NCBI GenBank assembly: GCA_016869215.1
Contig: VGEP01000018.1
Span: 22,494 to 86,493 of the forward strand
Direction of reading: 5' to 3'
DNA from: Alphaproteobacteria bacterium
GTDB taxonomy: Bacteria; Pseudomonadota; Alphaproteobacteria; Rhizobiales; Xanthobacteraceae
Length of the DNA stretch: 64,000 nucleotides
Shown here: positions 49,852 through 57,458 of the stretch, one piece after another
Layout: every line of letters starts with the position of its first letter
Position numbering within the stretch: the stretch's first letter is position 1
The notes under the pieces: generated by a model
Seen by the model: the letters and a program-made list of their open reading frames with translations, nothing else
Told to the model about the DNA's origin: nothing
The model's database searches: none
Made by a program: the position numbers and the translations under genes

Positions 49852-50682
49852 TCAATTGACGCGCAGCACTTCGGGCGTCGCGAATTCGACGCCCTCGATG
49901 CGAGCGGCGCCGGCGAGGCGCGCGATGTACTGCGCGGTCGCGCGCCGCCGGACGCTTTCGTTCAGATATTCGGCGATGCGAGCGGCGACCAGTTCGAACG
50001 GCAGCTCGCGGCCTTCGATCCTGCGATCCAGCCGGACGATGTGAAAGCCGTAGCGCGTCGCGACCGGCTCAAGTGCGATGGTTCCGGGATCGAGCGCGAA
50101 CAGCGCGCGCTCGAACTCGGGCGTGGTCTGGCCCGGGCCGATCTGGCCGAGATTGCCGCCCTGGTTCGCCGACGGGCAGTCGGAGCGGCTCTCGGCGTAC
50201 TCGGCGAAGCACTCGGGACGATCGCGTAACTCCGCGAGAACAGCGGCCGCCTCGTCGCGCGCCTTGGCGTAAGCCTGCGCGTCGTCGCGCGAGGCGGCGA
50301 ACAGGATGTGCGCGGCCTCGTAGATGTCGCCGGAGCGGAAGCGGCCGCGGTTTTGTTCGTAGTAGCGGCGGCAGGTGTTCTCGTCGGCCGTCGGCACGCG
50401 CACTTCGCGCTCGACGAGCTCGCGGACGGCCGCCTCCTCGGCGGTTTCGCGCCGTCCCTCGTCGTCCTCGGCCGGCTCACCGACGACACCAAGACGCCTC
50501 GCCTCCTGAACCAGCAGCTCGCGCACCGCCAGCGCGCGCGCGGCGGCCTTCCAGGCCTCGATCGGCGTCCGCGCCGGATGATGCTGGACCTCGCGCGCGA
50601 TCAGGTCGCGCGGGATTGCCGTGCCGTTGACCCGTACGCCAGCGCCACGAGGCAGCGCGGATTGTGCGGTTGCGCTTTGCAT
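49852..50682 (-). CDS. parvulin-type peptidyl-prolyl isomerase of the nar operon
   Basis: 276 residues. N-terminal SurA/NifM-like helical part (about 10-120) and a PpiC rotamase domain (about 130-235, AAHILFAASRDDA, FAEYAESRSDCPSANQGGNLGQIGPGQ, RYGFHIVRLDRR). No signal peptide, so probably cytoplasmic, where NarGH is folded and loaded with cofactors. ATG at 50682 is 5 bases after the narI stop with CGGAG upstream. Isomerase genes of this kind are known beside narGHJI in other Proteobacteria. Confidence 0.85.
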   Translation of the reverse strand: MQSATAQSALPRGAGVRVNGTAIPRDLIAREVQHHPARTPIEAWKAAARALAVRELLVQEARRLGVVGEPAEDDEGRRETAEEAAVRELVEREVRVPTADENTCRRYYEQNRGRFRSGDIYEAAHILFAASRDDAQAYAKARDEAAAVLAELRDRPECFAEYAESRSDCPSANQGGNLGQIGPGQTTPEFERALFALDPGTIALEPVATRYGFHIVRLDRRIEGRELPFELVAARIAEYLNESVRRRATAQYIARLAGAARIEGVEFATPEVLRVN

Positions 50683-50687
50683 CGAGA

Positions 50688-51419
50688 TCACTCCGCCGGA
50701 ACCGCGCCGCGCCCGCGCAGCGGCGCACGGCCGATGCGATTGCTGCGCACCACCTGATAGCCGCGGCGACCGAGATACCAGACCGGCGCGCTCCACATGT
50801 GCACCAGCCGGGTGAACGGAAACACCAGGAACAGCGTCATGCCGAGGAAGAGGTGCGCCTTGAAGATCGGATGCGCGTCGGCGACCAGCGCGGCAACGCC
50901 GGGCTGCAGCATCACGATTCCCTGCGCCCAGGTCATGAATTTCACCATCTCGTGGCCGTCGAGATGGCCGAGCGAGACGAAGATGGTGGCCATGCCGAGG
51001 ATGAGTTGCGCATAGATCAGCAACAGGATCGCAATGTCGCCGAACGACGACGTGGTGCGGATGCGCGCATCGAACAGCCGCCGGTGTACGAGCAGCGTCA
51101 TACCGATGAAACAGGCGATGCCCGCGACGCCGCCGATGACGATCGCCATCCACTGCTTGAAGGTGTGCGAGATGCCGAGTGCATCGAAGATCCAGATCGG
51201 CGTGAGCAGGCCGAAGAAGTGGCCGAGAAAGATGACCAGGATGCCGACGTGGAACAGGTTCGAGCCCCACATCAACTGGCGGCGGCGCAGGAGCTGACTC
51301 GATCCGCTGCGCCAAGTGTACTGCTCGCGGTCGAAGCGCCACCAGCTTCCGACGACGAACACGATCACGCAGAGGTAGGGGTACCAGCCGAACACGATGT
51401 GATTGAGCGCGTCACGCAT
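50688..51419 (-). CDS. narI: respiratory nitrate reductase gamma subunit
   Basis: 243 residues, five membrane helices, cytochrome b that oxidises quinol and anchors NarGH on the cytoplasmic side. Starts MRDALNHIVFGWYPY; His ligand candidates appear in helix 2 (NLFHVGILVIFLGHFFG) and near the C-terminus (HPIFKAHLFLG, RLVHMWS). It overlaps narJ by 8 bases; AAGGAGA precedes the ATG. Confidence 0.96.
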   Translation of the reverse strand: MRDALNHIVFGWYPYLCVIVFVVGSWWRFDREQYTWRSGSSQLLRRRQLMWGSNLFHVGILVIFLGHFFGLLTPIWIFDALGISHTFKQWMAIVIGGVAGIACFIGMTLLVHRRLFDARIRTTSSFGDIAILLLIYAQLILGMATIFVSLGHLDGHEMVKFMTWAQGIVMLQPGVAALVADAHPIFKAHLFLGMTLFLVFPFTRLVHMWSAPVWYLGRRGYQVVRSNRIGRAPLRGRGAVPAE

Positions 51420-52146
51420 GGCGGTCTCCTTCGCTGCGCGGCGTCGAGGCACGGGCCGGCTCGACTCCCGGCGCCGGGCGGCGGCCAGAGCGAATCTTTG
51501 CGATCAGGCCGTCCTTGCAGGAATTGGCCGAAGGCCCGAAGCTGACCGGCTCGTCCTCCCAGGCGGCGTCGAGCGCCTTCAGATCGTCGGGCTCGGGATC
51601 GGGCTCGTCGAGCAGCGCGGTCAGCGCCTCGCTGTTGGGCTTGGCCGCGGCGAGCGCGACCAGCGCGCGCAACACCGCCTCGTAGGCCGAGTGGCGCTTG
51701 CGCAGCCGCTCGGCGAGCGCCTGAAGAATATGCACGGGCTGGCCGAGCATCTCCCAGGCCTCGGCGGGCGGCCGCGTCGCAACGAACTCCAGAAACAGCG
51801 GCAGGAAGTCCGGCAGCTCGGTTGCGCCAATCTCAAGGCCTGCATTCTCATATTGACTCTTGAGATCGATCATGGCCTGGCCGCGGTCGCGGCTTTCGCC
51901 GTGGACGTGCTCGAACAGATGCAGCGAGAGCGAGCGCGTGCGGTCGAACAGGAGGACATAGCGCTCCTGCAGGTCGTAGATGTCGCCACTTTCGATTTCG
52001 CGCAGCAGCACTTCGAGTTGCCGGCGCACGCCTCCGGGCAGCAGCGCCTCGCGGTCGAGCGCATTGCGAATATCAGCGGCGGCGGCTTGCAGCCCGGCCG
52101 TGGGATAGGCGAGCAAAGCCGAGAGTGCCTTGACGGTCCGGATCAT
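51412..52146 (-). CDS. narJ: nitrate reductase assembly chaperone
   Basis: 244 residues, all-helical NarJ/TorD family. Binds NarG and permits molybdenum-cofactor insertion; not part of the mature enzyme. LSLHLFEHVHGESRDRGQAM is the family hallmark. The ATG overlaps the narH stop by one base (TGATG). Confidence 0.95.
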   Translation of the reverse strand: MIRTVKALSALLAYPTAGLQAAAADIRNALDREALLPGGVRRQLEVLLREIESGDIYDLQERYVLLFDRTRSLSLHLFEHVHGESRDRGQAMIDLKSQYENAGLEIGATELPDFLPLFLEFVATRPPAEAWEMLGQPVHILQALAERLRKRHSAYEAVLRALVALAAAKPNSEALTALLDEPDPEPDDLKALDAAWEDEPVSFGPSANSCKDGLIAKIRSGRRPAPGVEPARASTPRSEGDRHA

Positions 52147-53666
52147 CACTCGACCTCCATCGGGGTGCGCACGCGCTTCGGCGTGCCGAACAGGTTTATG
52201 CCGGTGGTGCCGTCCGAGCAGCCGTTGCCGAAGGAGAAGCCGCACGAGCCGCGCAGGTCGTAGGCGTCCTCTTCGAGCTCGCGATGCGCGGTCGGGATCA
52301 CGAAGCGGTCCTCGAAATTGGCGATCGCCATGACGTGATACATGTCCTCGATCGCCCGTCCCGAGAGACCGACACGGCGCGCGATGCCCTCGTCGATCAC
52401 GCCGTCGACGGTCTTGGCGCGCATGTAGGCGCGCATCGCCAGCATGCGCTCCAGGCCGCGCGCCACCGGCTCTTCCTTGCCGGCGGTCAGGAGGTTGGCG
52501 AGATACTTCAGAGGAATGCGCAAGCTGCGCACGTCCGGCATGTCGCCGTCGACGCCGATCTTGCCGGCTTCTGCCGCCGACTGGATCGGCGACAGCGGCG
52601 GGACGTACCAGACCATCGGCAGCGTGCGATATTCCGGATGCAGCGGGAACGCCACCTTCCACTCCATCGCCATCTTCCAGATCGGCGAACGGCGCGCGGC
52701 CTCGAGCCAGGAATCCGGCACGCCGTCGGCGCGCGCCTGCGCGATCACCGCCTCGTCGTTCGGGTTGAGGAAGATGCGAAGCTGCGCCTCGTAAAGGTCC
52801 TGCTCGTTGGGGACGCTCGCCGCCTCCTCGATCCGGTCGGCGTCATAAAGCACGACACCGAGATAGCGGATGCGGCCGACGCAGGTCTCCGAGCACACCG
52901 TCGGCTGACCGGCCTCGATGCGCGGATAGCAAAAGATACATTTCTCGGATTTCCCGCTGGACCAGTTGTAATAGATTTTCTTGTACGGGCACCCCGACAC
53001 GCACATGCGCCAGCCGCGGCACTTGTCCTGGTCGATCAGGACGATGCCATCCTCCTCGCGCTTGTAGATCGCGCCGGAGGGGCAGGACGCGACGCAGGCC
53101 GGATTGAGGCAGTGCTCGCAAAGCCTCGGCAGATACATCATGAAGGTGTTTTCAAACTGGCCGTAGATGTCCTTCTGCACTCCCTCGAAGTTGTAGTCCT
53201 GCGAGCGCTTGGTGAATTCGCCGCCCAGGATTTCCTCCCAGTTCGGACCCCACTCGATCTTCTCCATGCGTTCGCCGGTGATCAGCGAGCGCGGCCGCGC
53301 AGTCGGGAACGCCGGCAGCTCGGGCGCCTTCTGCAGGTGCTCGTAGTCGAAGGTGAAGGGCTCGTAGTAGTCGTCGATTTCGGGCAGGTCGGGATTGGCG
53401 AAAATCTTCGCCAGCACGCGCCATTTCGACCCAATCTTCGGCTCGATCCTGCCGTTCTTCTTGCGGACCCAGCCGCCATTCCAGCGCTTCTGGTTCTCCC
53501 AGTCCTTCGGGTATCCGATGCCGGGCTTGGTCTCGACGTTGTTGAACCAGGCGTATTCCATGCCCTCGCGGTTGGTCCACACGTTCTTGCAAGTGACCGA
53601 GCAGGTGTGACACCCGATGCACTTGTCGAGGTTCAGCACCATCGCGATTTGCGCGCGGATTTTCAT
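52146..53666 (-). CDS. narH: nitrate reductase beta subunit
   Basis: 506 residues. Four iron-sulfur centres: CIGCHTCSVTC (16-26), CEHCLNPACVASCPSG, CRGWRMCVSGCPY (Trp in place of one Cys, giving the [3Fe-4S] centre) and CIFCYPRIEAGQPTVCSETC. Passes electrons from NarI to NarG. Overlaps narG by 4 bases. Confidence 0.98.
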   Translation of the reverse strand: MKIRAQIAMVLNLDKCIGCHTCSVTCKNVWTNREGMEYAWFNNVETKPGIGYPKDWENQKRWNGGWVRKKNGRIEPKIGSKWRVLAKIFANPDLPEIDDYYEPFTFDYEHLQKAPELPAFPTARPRSLITGERMEKIEWGPNWEEILGGEFTKRSQDYNFEGVQKDIYGQFENTFMMYLPRLCEHCLNPACVASCPSGAIYKREEDGIVLIDQDKCRGWRMCVSGCPYKKIYYNWSSGKSEKCIFCYPRIEAGQPTVCSETCVGRIRYLGVVLYDADRIEEAASVPNEQDLYEAQLRIFLNPNDEAVIAQARADGVPDSWLEAARRSPIWKMAMEWKVAFPLHPEYRTLPMVWYVPPLSPIQSAAEAGKIGVDGDMPDVRSLRIPLKYLANLLTAGKEEPVARGLERMLAMRAYMRAKTVDGVIDEGIARRVGLSGRAIEDMYHVMAIANFEDRFVIPTAHRELEEDAYDLRGSCGFSFGNGCSDGTTGINLFGTPKRVRTPMEVE

Positions 53667-56600
53667 TCTGCGGCCTCCAGCTTGTTCTTAGGCGCAACTT
53701 CGGGTGCGACGGCGAGCGGTTGCGGCTGATCGGCGGAAGGTTTGTCGAGCCAGTCGACCTTCGACATCTTGCGGACGATCACGAACTCGTCGCGGTTGGT
53801 GCCGATCGTGCCGTAGTAGTTGAAGCCGTAGGACTGCTGGGCGTAACCGCCGATCATGTGGGTCGGCTTGACCACCGCGCGCGTTACCGAATTGTGGATG
53901 CCGCCGCGCTGGCCCGTGATCTCGGAGCCCGGCACGTTCACGATCTTCTCCTGCGCGTGATACATCAGGCACATGCCTTCCTTCACGCGCTGGGAGACAA
54001 CGGCGCGCGCGACCAGCGCGCCGTTGGAATTGTAGGCCTCGATCCAGTCGTTGTCGGCGATGCCGGCTTTCTTCGCGTCGGTCTCGCTGATCCAGACGAT
54101 CGGCCCGCCGCGCGACAGCGTCAGCATCAGGAGATTGTCGGTGTAGGTGGAGTGGATGCCCCACTTCTGGTGCGGGGTGATGAAGTTCAGCACCACCTGC
54201 TTCTCGCCGTTGGGCTTGGAGTCGATCACGGGCTTCACCGCCTTAAGATCGACCGGCGGGCGATAGACGCAGAGCGCCTCGCCGAACGCCCGCATCCACA
54301 GATGGTCCTGGTAGAGTTGCTGGCGGCCCGACAGCGTGCGCCAGGGGATCAGTTCGTGGACGTTGGTGTAGCCGGCATTGTAGCAGACCTTCTCCGATTC
54401 AAGACCGGACCAGACCGGTGATGAGATGATCTTGCGCGGCTGCGCGACCACGTCGCGGAAGCGGATCTTCTCATCCTCCTTCGGAAGGGCGAGATGCTTG
54501 TGGTCGCGGCCGGTGGTCTTGGACAGCGCGTCCCACGCCTTTACCGCAACCTCGCCGTTGGTCTCCGGCGCAAGCGTCAGGATCACCTCGGTCGCGTCGA
54601 TGTCGCTTTCGATCTTCGCCAACCCCTTGGTCGGCCCTTCCTCGGTGACTTCGCCGTTCAGACGCTTGAGCAGGTCGACCTCGTGCTCGGTGTTCCAGGC
54701 CATGCCCTTGCCGCCGTTGCCGAGCTTTTGCATTAGCGGACCGAGCGCGGTGAAGCGCTTGTAGAGGTTCGGATAGTCGCGCTCGACCACCGTCACGCTC
54801 GGCATGGTCTTGCCGGGGATCGGGTCGACCTCGCCCTTCTTCCATTCCCTGACGTCGGTCGCCTGCGCGATCTCGGCCGGTGTGTCGTGCAGGATCGGGG
54901 TCAGCACCGTGTCCTTCTCGACGCCGAGCACCTCTGGCGCGACCCGCGAGAACTGCTTCGCGATCGCCTTGTAGATGTCCCAGTCGCTCTTGCATTCCCA
55001 AACCGGGTCCACCGCCGCAGTCAACGGGTGGATGAAGGGATGCATGTCCGAGGTGTTGAGATCGTTCTTCTCGTACCAGGTAGCGGTCGGCAGAACGATG
55101 TCGGAATAGACGCAGGTGGTCGACATGCGGAAGTCGAGCGTCACCAGCAGATCGAGCTTCCCCTGCGGAGCGTCTTCATGCCAGGCGACCTCCTGCGGCT
55201 TCTTCCTGCCGCTCTCGCCCAGGTCCTTGCCCTGCACGCCATGCGAGGTGCCAAGCAGGTGCTTGAGGAAGTACTCGTGGCCCTTGCCCGAGGAGCCGAG
55301 CAGGTTGGAACGCCAGACGAACAGGTTGCGCGGCCAGTTATCGGGGTGATCCGGGTCCTCGCAGGACATTTGCAGCTCGCCGGACTTCAGCGCCTTGGCG
55401 ACGTAGTCCTTCGCCTCCTGCCCCGCCGCTTCCGCCTTCTTTGCGATCGAGAGCGGGTTCTGCTTGAGCTGCGGCGCGGACGGCAGCCAGCCCATGCGTT
55501 CCGCGCGCACGTTGTAGTCGATCAGCGCGCCGTCCCACGGACCGGCCGGCGCGGTCGGCGACAGGATTTCGTCGACGCCCAGCGTCTCGTAGCGCCATTG
55601 GTCGGTGTGCGCATAGAAGAACGACGTCGAGTTCTGCTGACGCGGCGGCCGGCTCCAGTCGAGCGCGAACGCCAAGGGAAGCCAGCCGGACTGGGGACGC
55701 AGCTTCTCCTGCCCGACGTAGTGCGACCAGCCGCCGCCCGACTGGCCGACGCAACCGCACATCACCAGCATGTTGATGACGCCGCGATAGTTCATGTCGG
55801 CGTGGTACCAATGATTCATCGCCGCGCCGATGATGACCATGGAGCGGCCCTTGGTCTTTTCGGCGTTGCGGGCGAACTCGCGCGCGACCGTAATGATCTG
55901 ATCGCGCGGCACGCCGGTGATCTTCTCCGCCCAGGCCGGCGTGTACGGAACGTTCTCGTCGTAGGACTTGGCGACGTGCTCGCCGCCGAACCCGCGGTCG
56001 AGTCCGTAGTTGGCGACGAACAGGTCGAAAACGGTCGCGACCTCCGCCTCGCCATTGGCAAGCGCGATCCTTTTCACCGGCACCTTGCGTGTGAGCACGC
56101 TCGGGTGCTCGGTGCCGGCGAAGTGATCGTGCTCGCGGTTGCCGAAGTACGGAAAGCCGACATCGGCATAACCGTCATTGCTGCGGGCGAACGACAGCCG
56201 CAACGAGGTTTCGCGGCCCTCGGAGTCCTTCTCTTCGAGATTCCACTTGCCTTTCTCGCCCCAGCGGAAACCGACTGAGCCGCGCGGCACGATTGCACCC
56301 TCGGAGACTTCGTCGAAGCCGACGGTCTTCCATTCCGGATTGTTGGTCTCTCCGAGATTGCCGGGAAAATCGGACGCACGGAGCAGCCGGCCCGGGACGA
56401 GCCGGCCGTTCTGCTTTTCGAGCCGCACCAGCATCGGCATGTCGGTGTATTGCCGGACATAGTCCTCGAAATACTCCGCCTGCCGGTCGAGATAGAATTC
56501 GCGCAGGATCACATGGCCCATGGCCATGGCGAGGGCTGCGTCGGTGCCCTGCTTCACCGAAATCCAGAGGTCGGCGAATTTCGAAGCCTCCGAATAGTCC

Positions 56601-57445
56601 GGGCAGATCACGACGCTTTTCGCGCCGCGGTAGCGCGCTTCGGTGTAAAAGTGCGCGTCGGGGGTGCGGGTCTGCGGGACGTTGGAACCCCAGAGAATGA
56701 GGAAACCCGAATTGTACCAGTCGGCGCTTTCGGGAACGTCGGTCTGCTCGCCCCAGGTCTGCGGCGACGACGGCGGCAGGTCGCAGTACCAATCGTAGAA
56801 CGACATGCAGACGCCGCCGAGCAGCGAGAGATAGCGCGAACCCGCCGCATACGAGACCATCGACATCGCCGGAATCGGCGAGAAGCCGACGACGCGGTCG
56901 GGGCCGTGATTCTTCACCGTGTAGGCATTGGCGGCCGCGATAATCTCGGTGACCTCGTCCCATGTCGCGCGCACGAAACCGCCGAGACCGCGCTTGCCGG
57001 TGTAAGCCTTGCGCTTCTCGGGATTCTCGACGATCGAGGCCCAGGCTGCGACCGGCGTGCGGACCACCCTCGCCTCGCGCCACAGCTTGAGCAGCCGCGA
57101 GCGCACCAGCGGGTATTTCACCCGGTTGCCGGAGTAGAGATACCAGGAGTAGCTCGCGCCGCGCGAACAGCCGCGCGGCTCGTGGTTCGGCAGCTCCGGC
57201 CGCGTGCGCGGATAGTCGGTCTGCTGCGTCTCCCAGGTGACGATGCCGCCCTTGACGTAGATTTTCCACGAGCAGGAGCCGGTGCAGTTCGCGCCATGCG
57301 TGGAGCGCACGATCTTGTCGTGCTGCCAGCGCTTGCGGTAGCCGTCCTCCCAACGGCGGTCTTCGCCGGTGGTGACGCCATGCCCGTTCGAGAACGGTTC
57401 GGAGGCTTGCCGGAAGAAGGTCAGGCGATCGAGGAAATGGCTCAT
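53663..57445 (-). CDS. narG: nitrate reductase alpha subunit
   Basis: 1260 residues, molybdenum bis-MGD catalytic subunit reducing nitrate to nitrite on the cytoplasmic side. H50, C54, C58 and C93 (HGANCTGSCSW, RGCSRGAS) bind FS0, the histidine-ligated cluster typical of NarG. MSFYDWYCDLPPSSPQTWGEQTD carries the Asp Mo ligand. ATG at 57445 has GGAG upstream, 13 bases after the narK stop; the frame is open about 95 codons upstream across narK. Confidence 0.99.
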   Translation of the reverse strand: MSHFLDRLTFFRQASEPFSNGHGVTTGEDRRWEDGYRKRWQHDKIVRSTHGANCTGSCSWKIYVKGGIVTWETQQTDYPRTRPELPNHEPRGCSRGASYSWYLYSGNRVKYPLVRSRLLKLWREARVVRTPVAAWASIVENPEKRKAYTGKRGLGGFVRATWDEVTEIIAAANAYTVKNHGPDRVVGFSPIPAMSMVSYAAGSRYLSLLGGVCMSFYDWYCDLPPSSPQTWGEQTDVPESADWYNSGFLILWGSNVPQTRTPDAHFYTEARYRGAKSVVICPDYSEASKFADLWISVKQGTDAALAMAMGHVILREFYLDRQAEYFEDYVRQYTDMPMLVRLEKQNGRLVPGRLLRASDFPGNLGETNNPEWKTVGFDEVSEGAIVPRGSVGFRWGEKGKWNLEEKDSEGRETSLRLSFARSNDGYADVGFPYFGNREHDHFAGTEHPSVLTRKVPVKRIALANGEAEVATVFDLFVANYGLDRGFGGEHVAKSYDENVPYTPAWAEKITGVPRDQIITVAREFARNAEKTKGRSMVIIGAAMNHWYHADMNYRGVINMLVMCGCVGQSGGGWSHYVGQEKLRPQSGWLPLAFALDWSRPPRQQNSTSFFYAHTDQWRYETLGVDEILSPTAPAGPWDGALIDYNVRAERMGWLPSAPQLKQNPLSIAKKAEAAGQEAKDYVAKALKSGELQMSCEDPDHPDNWPRNLFVWRSNLLGSSGKGHEYFLKHLLGTSHGVQGKDLGESGRKKPQEVAWHEDAPQGKLDLLVTLDFRMSTTCVYSDIVLPTATWYEKNDLNTSDMHPFIHPLTAAVDPVWECKSDWDIYKAIAKQFSRVAPEVLGVEKDTVLTPILHDTPAEIAQATDVREWKKGEVDPIPGKTMPSVTVVERDYPNLYKRFTALGPLMQKLGNGGKGMAWNTEHEVDLLKRLNGEVTEEGPTKGLAKIESDIDATEVILTLAPETNGEVAVKAWDALSKTTGRDHKHLALPKEDEKIRFRDVVAQPRKIISSPVWSGLESEKVCYNAGYTNVHELIPWRTLSGRQQLYQDHLWMRAFGEALCVYRPPVDLKAVKPVIDSKPNGEKQVVLNFITPHQKWGIHSTYTDNLLMLTLSRGGPIVWISETDAKKAGIADNDWIEAYNSNGALVARAVVSQRVKEGMCLMYHAQEKIVNVPGSEITGQRGGIHNSVTRAVVKPTHMIGGYAQQSYGFNYYGTIGTNRDEFVIVRKMSKVDWLDKPSADQPQPLAVAPEVAPKNKLEAAE

Positions 57446-57458
57446 GGCCTTCGCTCCG

